A DNA stretch of 8,657 bases from Acidilobaceae archaeon (GTDB lineage: Archaea; Thermoproteota; Thermoprotei_A; Sulfolobales; Acidilobaceae), in the NCBI GenBank assembly GCA_027057815.1, contig JALURD010000215.1, forward strand, positions 1-8,657, given 5' to 3'. A program made the translations under genes and the position numbers. Below the pieces are notes generated by a model that was not told the DNA's origin, ran no database searches, and saw only the letters and a program-made list of their open reading frames with translations. Positions 1-6,195 of the stretch are shown piece after piece; the first letter of the stretch is position 1, and each line of letters begins with the position of its first letter.

Positions 1-1208
1 AGTAGGGTGTAGGTTACGCGGGCCAGAAACCCCGGCTGAGCCAGCCTGCTGCAGTAAACCCGAGGCAACCCCCTGGAGAGGCAGAGGGACTTCACAGCCC
101 CCAAGACCTCTATCCTCCCGGGCCCGCGCTTCTCACCTTCGAGAGGGCGCCTGAACCGCCTGACGCCCGCCATGTAGCCAGCCACAGCCATGCCAGCGGC
201 TAGCGATAACGCAGCGAGCAGTAATGCCGCCTGCTTTGGTGTTAGCGAGTTGAGAACTGTCGGCTCGAAGGCCGCGTAAATCTGGCCTATAAGCGATAGA
301 AGGAATGATGGGTGGAGCACTGTAGAGAGCTTCAAGCTCTTCCCTATATAGAATGACACTATGAACGCCACCGTCACCCCTTCAGAAGGGGGGCCGGCAA
401 CGCTCTCTATGAGTGTGAGCGAGTGGGCTAGGTAGTTTCTGCTAGCGTTAACCATGTAGTTCCTGGTGAAGTCACCGTCGCCAACCACCGCGAGCTTCAT
501 ACCGCCTCCAGGACATTCGATTACATAGGATAGAGGCCTCCAGGCGTTGGCCGCGTATATGAAACCGTAGACGCTGAGCTTTGCGTTCTGCCTCCCATAG
601 ATGTAGGGTGGAGCGGGTGGCGTTGAGGCGTTTCCGGTGAAAGGCGGGACGTCAAGGCCTCCGCCAAGTGTAACTGTGGCCGCCGTGGCGAGTGGTAGGA
701 GAGCGACTGGGCTTTCACCGTAGCCGTTAAGGTATAGAGTTCCCACGGCTGTTTCCAGGCTGGGGCCTTCGCCTGGCCTTGCCTGGACGCCGCAGAGGCG
801 TAGGAGTCTAGTTAGCAGGGCTAGGCTGCCTGATTCATGCATCCTTTCATCCGCTAGGACTACTCCGAAGTACTCGGTGGAGGCTGCATAGCTTGCCAGC
901 AGGTTTACGTGCGCCCTAGCGACTCTCTCCGGGGCCACCACTACAACAACAACCCTGCTAGGCGAGTCGACTAAGAGGTCCGAGACGTCGGCATACACTC
1001 TAACGTCATAGCCCATCCTAGCCAGTTCGCTCATTAGGAGACTTGTCCCCGTGGGGAGGGTGTTCAGTGGCGATGCGCTCAAGGGCTCGGTTGATATGCT
1101 TACTGCAACCTCCTTGGGCGTGGCCTCGACGGCGCCTACGATGGCTATCAGCACTAATAGTAGTGCTATGATGGGTCTGGGGATTACCTCTTCCCCGCGA
1201 GCCGCCAT
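1..1208 (-). CDS. DUF4350-family membrane protein (partial, C-terminus off the left edge)
   Basis: I translated this frame by hand from the ATG at 1208; it stays open for 402 codons to the window edge, so the gene is 3'-truncated here. Residues 11-29 form a hydrophobic signal anchor. An alpha/beta domain follows (about 34-270), with a buried strand of consecutive valines at 86-91 and a GDGDFTRN motif at 243-250. That motif resembles the D-x-D-F...N signature of DUF4350, a family with a class I glutamine-amidotransferase-like fold. A second membrane helix spans about 325-346 and is followed by basic residues (RRFRR), so the main domain is probably extracellular and the tail cytoplasmic. The start overlaps the upstream DUF4129 gene by 25 bp and has a strong ribosome-binding site. 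In archaea this family commonly sits with DUF4129, MoxR ATPase and DUF58 genes. The molecular function is unknown; the family call rests on architecture and motif memory. Confidence 0.8.
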   Translation of the reverse strand, partial: MAARGEEVIPRPIIALLLVLIAIVGAVEATPKEVAVSISTEPLSASPLNTLPTGTSLLMSELARMGYDVRVYADVSDLLVDSPSRVVVVVVAPERVARAHVNLLASYAASTEYFGVVLADERMHESGSLALLTRLLRLCGVQARPGEGPSLETAVGTLYLNGYGESPVALLPLATAATVTLGGGLDVPPFTGNASTPPAPPYIYGRQNAKLSVYGFIYAANAWRPLSYVIECPGGGMKLAVVGDGDFTRNYMVNASRNYLAHSLTLIESVAGPPSEGVTVAFIVSFYIGKSLKLSTVLHPSFLLSLIGQIYAAFEPTVLNSLTPKQAALLLAALSLAAGMAVAGYMAGVRRFRRPLEGEKRGPGRIEVLGAVKSLCLSRGLPRVYCSRLAQPGFLARVTYTL

Positions 1209-2338
1209 CTCGCCAGCCTACCTCCCCTGGCGCACTCCTCAACTCTGAATTCTCTAGGGTGGCCGCCGTAAACCTCGGCTTCGTAGGCTTCAGTCTTATC
1301 CTCGAACCATGCTCTGGCGTCGGGGTTTAGGAGCTTTTTGACCGCGTTGAGGTACTCTCTAGGCGTCTCCCACGTGGTCTTCCTCCTACCCGTCTCCGAC
1401 TCCACGCTCTTCAAGGCCTCTCTATAGCACTCCCTGGCTGTGACCTCGAGCCTCCTATACCTCGCGATACTGTATAGCAGGCCCGCCAGCCTCGCCGCGG
1501 ACGAGGCGGCCGCCCATATGACGCCCCTCACGGCGTATGCTACTACACCCGCGAAGGCCACAAGCAGTATCTTGCTACTGGGCAGGCTAGGCTTCAAACT
1601 GAGAGCCGGCCGCCCGCCCGCTGACCCAGTCTCCTCTAGGGCCTCGCGGGCCCTAACCAACATATCCAAGAGCCTGTTAACGTCGACTCCCACTTCACTG
1701 GGCGCTTTACCGGTTATCTCTACACTGGAACCGACACCCCCCGCTTGGATGCCCCCTCCTTCGCCGGGGCCTACATTGATTGCCGGAGGCTCTATGGATG
1801 GCAGTTCGACCGGTGGCGACTGTGGGATCTCCGGGATCCCGCCTGGCTGCTGGGTCCCCGAGGGTGACTTGAGGGCTACGGAGACCGGTACCAGGACACT
1901 CTGGCCTGAGGGCTCAGCGGATACTAGGAGGTACACTAGATCGAAAGCGCCACCGGAGAAGTAGGCCAGGCCTGGGTAGCAGGAAACGAGGAGATACGCC
2001 TTGCTCTTGGCGTCCCTGAAAGCTTCCCAGTCCCCCCTCAAGGCCGATGAGGCCGCTGCCTCCATGTAATCCGCTATGTCTCGGAGTAGCTTCCCCGGCT
2101 CCATGCTGGGCCCCTTACAGGCCGGAAGCGGGCTTGGGGAAAGAGCTACGGTGAAGCCTTGCCTGTCAGCTTCGGTCCTCAGTACTTGAGCGGCGAGGTT
2201 TAGCGAGGCTACATAGTCGTCGAGGGGCATCTCGATGTACGTCTGAGCGGATACCATTAATAATGATGAGTGAATCCCTGCAAGTATGATAGCCGCTAAT
2301 GCAAGCACCTTCAGGCTGGCTGCCTTTATGAACTGCAA
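1184..2338 (-). CDS. DUF4129-domain membrane protein with signal peptide
   Basis: This 384-residue protein begins with a basic-hydrophobic signal sequence (about 5-31, possible cleavage after VSA). An exported region of about 120 residues follows, with cysteines at 74 and 120. Then comes a Pro/Gly-rich linker (about 157-210), a hydrophobic membrane segment (about 256-291) and a C-terminal charged helical domain (about 293-365). The C-terminal part contains W-x-T-P-R-E-Y-L (323-330) and a Y-E-x-x-x-Y-G element (352-358), which match the DUF4129 signature, a domain reminiscent of transglutaminase-associated C-termini. The start is TTG at 2338; an in-frame stop lies upstream at 2387-2389, there is no ATG or GTG between, and GAGGT (2349-2353) lies 10 nt before it. 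It overlaps the DHH gene by 13 bp and the DUF4350 gene by 25 bp. It is probably a component of the archaeal MoxR/DUF58/DUF4129/DUF4350 envelope module; the biochemical role is unknown. Confidence 0.85.
   Translation of the reverse strand: MQFIKAASLKVLALAAIILAGIHSSLLMVSAQTYIEMPLDDYVASLNLAAQVLRTEADRQGFTVALSPSPLPACKGPSMEPGKLLRDIADYMEAAASSALRGDWEAFRDAKSKAYLLVSCYPGLAYFSGGAFDLVYLLVSAEPSGQSVLVPVSVALKSPSGTQQPGGIPEIPQSPPVELPSIEPPAINVGPGEGGGIQAGGVGSSVEITGKAPSEVGVDVNRLLDMLVRAREALEETGSAGGRPALSLKPSLPSSKILLVAFAGVVAYAVRGVIWAAASSAARLAGLLYSIARYRRLEVTARECYREALKSVESETGRRKTTWETPREYLNAVKKLLNPDARAWFEDKTEAYEAEVYGGHPREFRVEECARGGRLARWRLAGKR
1218..1227 (-). promoter_or_regulatory. Ribosome-binding site for the DUF4350 gene
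   Basis: On the minus strand this reads GGGGAGGTAG and ends 9 nt before the ATG at 1208. It lies inside the end of the DUF4129 gene. It fixes the start of the downstream gene, for which no other start evidence exists. Confidence 0.65.
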
Positions 2339-3306
2339 ACCCTTGCCGACCTCGCCGCTCTTAATACAACTGAAGCTACGTGCCTGCTATAAAGTGACGG
2401 CCAGACTACTCTTAGAATTCTCACATGAAGGGGGAGGCTAATCCTGGCCCCGGCGGCTCTGGGGTGCCCTCCTCCTCCTAGGGCTGATGCCACCTTCTGC
2501 ACGTCGACTCTCCTACTCCTTAGGCTTATGGCCCCGTTCTCCCTCGCTATTACCGCTATGTCGGCCTGGAACCTGTAGAGAAGCGCCGCTCCTATCATAC
2601 TATTAGACGGAGGCCCCTCCTTCTTGTAAACCGCTGCTACCCTACAGCCTCCATTCTCTTTAACGTGAACAGAGCTTAGGATCTTCGAGAAGCCTTTAAG
2701 CTCGCCATTAATGTATTCTTCAAGTCTCTCCTGCATCTCGTCGTCCCAGAGGATGCCTGAATACAGTTTCTCGAGGAACTTGGCCCTCCATTCCTCGTCG
2801 TCTCTACGCCCAAGTACTCTAAAAAGCTTGGGTGCCAAGTGGTGCGTCCAGCGCCAGAGATCCGCAGCGCAGACCGCCGAGACAAGTTCCCTGGTGTACT
2901 CGTCCACCTCCACGCCCCTAAGCTGTGAAGCGTACCTAGCTACAACACCGGTGGCGCAGGTTGAGCGGTCTATGAACAATTTAACGCCTACACTCCTGAC
3001 CCTATCCGCCTCCTCACCCCATACGTGGTGGTCGTACCACTCTATCTCCACTCCTCTCTTGGCTAGGTTCTCTATCAATGCAAGGAGGCCGTCGAATATA
3101 GAGGTATTGACGCCTAGATCCATTATGGCTAAGACGTCGCCTGAATCTATATGCTCGGCATAGTCTTCTATCACCTCGTTGAGATTGTATGGCTCCGCGT
3201 ATAACACTGTTGCATCAGTGGGCTTGAGCCCCGTGATTCTGAGGTATACCGCCGCGCTTGCCACGCCGTCGAGGTCTGTGTGGGTCACAATGAATGTATG
3301 CCCCAT
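2326..3306 (-). CDS. DHH/DHHA1-family phosphoesterase (NrnA/RecJ-like)
   Basis: This 326-residue protein has all the metal-binding motifs of DHH phosphoesterases. They are H-T-D-L-D-G (9-14), the aspartate in IMDLG (D63), the Y-DHH signature (DHH 92-94) and a later aspartate in AADLW (D149). A C-terminal DHHA1 substrate domain carries GGGGHPRAAG (277-286). Since all ligands are present it should be a Mn2+-dependent enzyme and not an inactive Cdc45-type relative. The length fits NrnA-like enzymes, which degrade short oligonucleotides, 3'-phosphoadenosine phosphate or cyclic-dinucleotide products; a RecJ-like nuclease is the alternative. It is cytosolic, with no signal or membrane segment. The ATG start has GAGGTG (3313-3318) 6 nt upstream. 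The gene begins 3 bp after the HIT gene and its end overlaps the DUF4129 gene by 13 bp. The exact substrate cannot be read from sequence. Confidence 0.9.
   Translation of the reverse strand: MGHTFIVTHTDLDGVASAAVYLRITGLKPTDATVLYAEPYNLNEVIEDYAEHIDSGDVLAIMDLGVNTSIFDGLLALIENLAKRGVEIEWYDHHVWGEEADRVRSVGVKLFIDRSTCATGVVARYASQLRGVEVDEYTRELVSAVCAADLWRWTHHLAPKLFRVLGRRDDEEWRAKFLEKLYSGILWDDEMQERLEEYINGELKGFSKILSSVHVKENGGCRVAAVYKKEGPPSNSMIGAALLYRFQADIAVIARENGAISLRSRRVDVQKVASALGGGGHPRAAGARISLPLHVRILRVVWPSLYSRHVASVVLRAARSARVCSS
2349..2353 (-). promoter_or_regulatory. Ribosome-binding site supporting the TTG start of the DUF4129 gene
   Basis: On the minus strand this reads GAGGT, 10 nt ahead of the TTG at 2338, within the last codons of the DHH gene. 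It supports the TTG start, which also places a signal peptide at the N-terminus. Confidence 0.45.
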
Positions 3307-3309
3307 CAG

Positions 3310-3846
3310 CTACACCTCTAGGCCAGCCTTTCTCGCCTCTTCGACGATTAGCGGCTTTAGCTCGTCGTACGTGGATTGAAGGTCCTGAGGGATGACCTTG
3401 GTCCCACCAATGGTTAGCATGAAGTTCGCGTCCCCAGACCACCTGGGGACGACGTGCACGTGCACATGGCCCTCAATGCCCGCTCCGGCTTCGCGGCCAA
3501 TGTTAATGCCTATATTGAATCCATGGGGCTTGTAGGCTCTCCTCAACGCTCTCAGCGATGCCTTAAGGAGGAGCCCGATTTCAACCATCTCCTCCGGGGT
3601 CAGGTCCTCCACGGATGGGACATGCCTCTTCGGAACCACCATGAGGTGCCCTGTATTGTATGGGTACTTGTTTAGTATGACGAATGCCTTCTCGCTCTTC
3701 ACGAGGACGAGTGCCTCCCTCTCGTCCATGGCTAGTGCCTCGCAGAATATGCACTTCTCGCCCTCCCTCTTCTTCACTGTGGTCCTGATGTATGCCATCC
3801 TCCATGGAGCCCAGAGTATCCTGAACCACCTCGGCTGGCTGGTCAC
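3310..3846 (-). CDS. HIT-family protein (diadenosine polyphosphate phosphorylase/hydrolase-like)
   Basis: This 178-residue histidine-triad protein acts on nucleotide phosphoesters. The sequence shows an N-terminal LWAPWRMAYI element (11-20), a zinc pair CIFC (C32, C35), NTGHLMVVPKRH (64-75) and the triad G-H-V-H-V-H-V-V (H127, H129, H131). The middle histidine is the expected nucleotidylated residue. The LWAPWR start together with the zinc motif is typical of the Ap4A phosphorylase-like branch. I chose the GTG at 3846 and rejected the longer open frame back to 4059 for three reasons. The GTG forms a 4-bp GTGA overlap with the stop of the upstream gene, GGAGGTG lies 8 nt before it, and the protein then starts just ahead of the conserved WAPWR. 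It is the second gene of the operon. Whether the substrate is Ap4A, an adenylated conjugate or another dinucleotide is inference. Confidence 0.92.
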   Translation of the reverse strand: MTSQPRWFRILWAPWRMAYIRTTVKKREGEKCIFCEALAMDEREALVLVKSEKAFVILNKYPYNTGHLMVVPKRHVPSVEDLTPEEMVEIGLLLKASLRALRRAYKPHGFNIGINIGREAGAGIEGHVHVHVVPRWSGDANFMLTIGGTKVIPQDLQSTYDELKPLIVEEARKAGLEV

Positions 3847-4583
3847 GGCGTCAACACCTCCAATAAACTCGCTATGGGCGTCGCACCCAGGAGGTATGCC
3901 GCGACGAAGCCTGGTAAAATGAAGGCTATAAACGGGAAGCCGGGAGACGCCCAGATGACGTAGTCCTCCCCCCTCTCCGAGGCTATCCTTGAGAGTTGCT
4001 CGTGGGGATCCTCGGCCACGCAGCCACCCCCCTCTTCCAGGCCAGTGAGAGGGTACCACCAGGGCCTCTTCCAGGCGTCCCTGACCGTTGTCGCGATCCC
4101 GAGGAAGCAGTATGGGATCTTCCCACCAGCCCTAGCTGCTACCCGCCTGTTAGCGGTTGCATTGTAGACACAGTAGGCTATGGAGAGGGAGGCCTCAGCG
4201 GCCGAGGCGTAAAGGAGAGTGGCCAGAGCAAGGGGAAAGCCATCTCTGGCCGCTGGCAGGGCGTAGGCCACAAGTGCGATGGCAAAGAAGTCGGCTCCAC
4301 CGATAAGGCAGAGGTACACCACCACGCCAAGAACTCCGAGAGCAGCCAGGTTGCCCAAGATTACGGCCAGACGGGCAGGTGAAGACAAAGCCTCAGCCCA
4401 GCAGAGGACCGCGAGGGGCGAGGCTAGGAAGAACGCCGCCGCCCAGTAGTATGGGTCAACCTCCCTATACTTCACGTCCCTGTATGCAGCGTAGCCCAGC
4501 AGGGCCCCCACGATGACCGCCTGTACCCCACAGTAGTCCGCTGTCAGCCACGCCAACAGGTGACACCAAGCTGAAAGCTTCAC
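3843..4583 (-). CDS. Class III prepilin peptidase (A24 family, PibD/FlaK-like)
   Basis: This 246-residue polytopic membrane aspartyl protease should cleave class III signal peptides from archaeal type IV pilins and archaellins at the cytoplasmic face. Its two catalytic aspartates are visible: D36 in YRDVKYREV just after the first membrane helix, and D98 in IGGADFF, the GxGD-type motif as it appears in archaeal members. Hydrophobic segments lie at about 18-34, 46-64, 72-94, 97-112, 117-140 and 214-234. A long soluble loop (about 141-210) holds KRPWWYPLTG, and a WASPGFPFI element starts the last helix. The length is close to that of PibD. I used GTG at 4583, which has only a weak ribosome-binding site; a TTG nine codons further in is possible. 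It is the first gene of the operon and overlaps the HIT gene by 4 bp. No pilin or archaellum gene lies in the window, so the substrates are encoded elsewhere. Confidence 0.85.
   Translation of the reverse strand: MKLSAWCHLLAWLTADYCGVQAVIVGALLGYAAYRDVKYREVDPYYWAAAFFLASPLAVLCWAEALSSPARLAVILGNLAALGVLGVVVYLCLIGGADFFAIALVAYALPAARDGFPLALATLLYASAAEASLSIAYCVYNATANRRVAARAGGKIPYCFLGIATTVRDAWKRPWWYPLTGLEEGGGCVAEDPHEQLSRIASERGEDYVIWASPGFPFIAFILPGFVAAYLLGATPIASLLEVLTP
3855..3861 (-). promoter_or_regulatory. Ribosome-binding site for the HIT gene
   Basis: On the minus strand this reads GGAGGTG, 8 nt ahead of the GTG at 3846, inside the last codons of the prepilin peptidase gene. It decides the start: the open frame runs another 71 codons upstream but has no comparable support. 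Confidence 0.7.
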
Positions 4584-4659
4584 CAGCCAGCTCAGGCCAC
4601 GGTGCGATGAAAGGGCCCCTAGAGGAATAATTACGTTTTAGCAATACTTACAGTTAAGG
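4584..4659. promoter_or_regulatory. Divergent intergenic region, probable promoters
   Basis: This 76-bp gap separates the leftward five-gene operon from the rightward cysteine-rich orphan. The stretch at about 4626-4652 is clearly A+T-rich against a G+C-rich background and holds TATA-like strings such as AATAATTA (4626-4633) and GTTTTAG (4635-4641). These sit roughly 30 bp ahead of the plus-strand GTG codons and about 45-60 bp ahead of the minus-strand start. No consensus BRE/TATA pair stands out, so the exact boxes are uncertain. Confidence 0.4.
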
Positions 4660-5112
4660 GTGCCTGGAGTGGCCTGTGCTCCGGAGTGGCTCGCCGGGAT
4701 TCTTCACGGGCAGGCTATGAGCCCGGTGAAGCTGCCCCTGGAGTCCAGGAACGCTCAGAGGGTTGCCGAGAGGCTTCAGCCAGCCCGGGGTGAAGGGTTC
4801 TACGTGTGGCTGGTATCTCGCAGGGGATCCTGCTACGCCTGCATAGTCTATGGGGGATCCTATAGGGTAGACATGGGCAGGGGGCCTGTGAGGGATCCCC
4901 TCAGCGGTTTAACTATATCCCTGCCCGAGCCTTCAGGATGGGTAGACGGCCATCTAGTCTGGAGAGCTAGGTGGAGGGGAGGACTACTACGGGTTGACGA
5001 TATTAACTGCCACGCCGTCGCGTGGCCCGACGGGATGGTATCGTGCGGCCCTATAGTGTGCCGGGGAGTAGAGTGCCTGGAGGCCTGCAGGGCCGCTACT
5101 CAGGGTCCCTGA
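4660..5112 (+). CDS. Cysteine-rich hypothetical protein, function unknown
   Basis: I do not recognise this protein. It is 150 residues from GTG 4660, or 131 from the ATG at 4717; GTG 4669 is also possible, with GGGTG 6 nt ahead of it. The first 19 residues look less typical, so the ATG start deserves weight. It holds eight cysteines: C6, a C58-x2-C61 pair, C117 followed by H118, and a C-terminal cluster C129-x4-C134-x4-C139-x3-C143. Such spacing suggests metal binding or disulfides. The middle (about 47-112) alternates tryptophans, glycines and hydrophobic residues, as in a beta-rich fold. There is no signal peptide or membrane helix, which favours a cytosolic metal-binding protein. Codon use is G/C-rich at third positions, as in neighbouring genes. 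Its end overlaps the end of radA by 17 bp, tail to tail. It is the only reasonable coding frame here, but the function is open. Confidence 0.65.
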   Translation: MPGVACAPEWLAGILHGQAMSPVKLPLESRNAQRVAERLQPARGEGFYVWLVSRRGSCYACIVYGGSYRVDMGRGPVRDPLSGLTISLPEPSGWVDGHLVWRARWRGGLLRVDDINCHAVAWPDGMVSCGPIVCRGVECLEACRAATQGP

Positions 5113-6055
5113 TGCCCCACTCGGTTATGGCGAACACTGTCTCCCCTTCGGGGAGGTGCGGCGCATCTACTACCCTAGCGATCCTCCTGTTCCCCCTACT
5201 CTTCTTGAGGTAAACCCTTACTCCCGGCGCGTGGCCTAGCACATGGCCTCCAACGGCCTGAGTGGGATCGCCGTAGAACACGTCGGGCCTAGCCATTACC
5301 TGGTTGGTTATCACCACGGCCACATTGTATATCTCCGCGAGCCTCATCAATTGGTGTAGGTGTCTGTTCAGGAGCTGCTGCCTCATGGCCAGGTTCTCTC
5401 TGCCTGGGAACTCCGCCCTGAAGTGACTCGTGACAGAGTCGACCACGATTAACTTGATGTTATCCTTCTTGACGAGGTCGAACAACTCGTCCACTATGGC
5501 CATCTGATGGTGGCTGTTAATGGCTCTGATCCAGTAAATGTTCTCCATAACCTCGTCAGGGTCGAGGCCTACACCCCTAGCCATCTGCTCTATCCTCTCC
5601 CACCTAAATGTGCCCTCGGTGTCGATGTAGACCGCCTTCGCGGCTAGCCCACCCTTATCCTCCGGGAGCTGCACGTTAACGCTGAGTTGATGGCATATTT
5701 GGGTCTTACCAGACCCATACTCCCCATAGAACTCTGTTATCGTCCTCGTCTCAACGCCTCCGCCAAGGAGCTCGTCAAGGTTCTTGCTTCCCGTGGTTAT
5801 CTTCCTTACCTTAAGCCTCTCTTCCTTAAGCTCTCTAGCCGTTTTGAAGCGTATGTCAAGCGCCTCGCGAGCGGCCTTCACTATCTTAACTGCCGCCGGC
5901 AGCGATATCCCGGTTGCAGCAGAGATCTCCTGAGGAGTAGCGACTGCTACAGCTTCGATGCTGGTGAAACCGGCTTCTATAAGCTTCTGGGCCGTGGATG
6001 GCCCTACGCCTGGCAGGTCTGTAAGATCTTGTATCCTCCTCTTCTCATCAGCCAC
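5096..6055 (-). CDS. radA: DNA repair and recombination protein RadA
   Basis: This is the archaeal RecA/Rad51 recombinase, which forms ATP-dependent filaments on single-stranded DNA and carries out homologous pairing and strand exchange. The 319-residue length is normal. An N-terminal helix-hairpin-helix DNA-binding domain holds LPGVGPSTAQKL (14-25). The linker carries the F-x-x-A polymerisation motif (F70-A73). The ATPase core has Walker A GEYGSGKT (111-118), the catalytic glutamate region DTEGTF (145-150), Walker B LIVVD (202-206) and the L1/L2 regions including GRENLAMRQQ and GDPTQAVGGH. The ATP-cap segment DAPHLPEGE (297-305) completes it. It is therefore RadA and not a RadB or RadC paralogue, which lack the N-terminal domain. 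The start is GTG 6055, with GGGTGG (6065-6070) upstream and a stop soon before in frame. It diverges from the ThrRS editing gene and seems to be transcribed alone. Confidence 0.98.
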   Translation of the reverse strand: MADEKRRIQDLTDLPGVGPSTAQKLIEAGFTSIEAVAVATPQEISAATGISLPAAVKIVKAAREALDIRFKTARELKEERLKVRKITTGSKNLDELLGGGVETRTITEFYGEYGSGKTQICHQLSVNVQLPEDKGGLAAKAVYIDTEGTFRWERIEQMARGVGLDPDEVMENIYWIRAINSHHQMAIVDELFDLVKKDNIKLIVVDSVTSHFRAEFPGRENLAMRQQLLNRHLHQLMRLAEIYNVAVVITNQVMARPDVFYGDPTQAVGGHVLGHAPGVRVYLKKSRGNRRIARVVDAPHLPEGETVFAITEWGIRDPE

Positions 6056-6096
6056 CCTTCAATCCACCCGTATCATGCACTCTCAGCGGGTGGCGG

Positions 6097-6103
6097 CTAT
6101 AAG
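6097..6103. promoter_or_regulatory. TATA-like element between radA and the ThrRS editing gene
   Basis: CTATAAG on the plus strand, CTTATAG on the minus strand, is the only clear TATA-like string in the 140-bp gap. Its centre is about 45 bp upstream of the radA GTG, which places a start site near 6073 and leaves an 18-nt leader containing the GGGTGG at 6065-6070. In the other direction it would give a start near 6127 and a leader of about 69 nt for the editing gene. Use in both directions is inference. Confidence 0.45.
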
Positions 6104-6183
6104 CTGGCAGGGTCGCTTGTAGCCCCTTAGGGTCGGGGGCCCCGCTGGAGTAGACGGCGGGTGCCCGGACTAGCCTGCTGAGT

Positions 6184-6190
6184 GAGGGGT
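6184..6190 (+). promoter_or_regulatory. Ribosome-binding site for the ThrRS editing gene
   Basis: GAGGGGT lies 5 nt before the TTG at 6196. It is immediately adjacent to the alternative TTG at 6190, which leaves no spacer for that codon. The site therefore favours 6196, which gives the family-like N-terminus MRLLLLHS. Confidence 0.6.
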
Positions 6191-6195
6191 TGGGC

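Noticed and set aside
1440..1964. A 174-codon open frame on the plus strand
   Set aside because: It is antisense to the DUF4129 gene, has no recognisable domain and has a Ser/Thr/Pro-rich composition typical of the complement of G+C-rich coding sequence.
2711..3163. A 150-codon open frame on the plus strand
   Set aside because: It is the complement of the DHH phosphoesterase gene, which has all its motifs; the Ser-rich product is an artefact of that.
3847..4059. A 71-codon N-terminal extension of the HIT protein
   Set aside because: It lies entirely over the prepilin peptidase gene, has low-complexity basic/glycine composition unlike the HIT family, and the internal GTG has a strong ribosome-binding site and a 4-bp overlap.
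3996..4382. A 128-codon open frame on the plus strand
   Set aside because: It is antisense to the prepilin peptidase gene, whose catalytic motifs and membrane segments are clear; no motif or ribosome-binding site supports it.
4584..4659. A small RNA or tRNA gene in the divergent gap
   Set aside because: At 76 bp it could just hold one, but there is no cloverleaf, no GTTCRANNC-type B box and no C/D-box pair; the A+T-rich content fits a promoter better.
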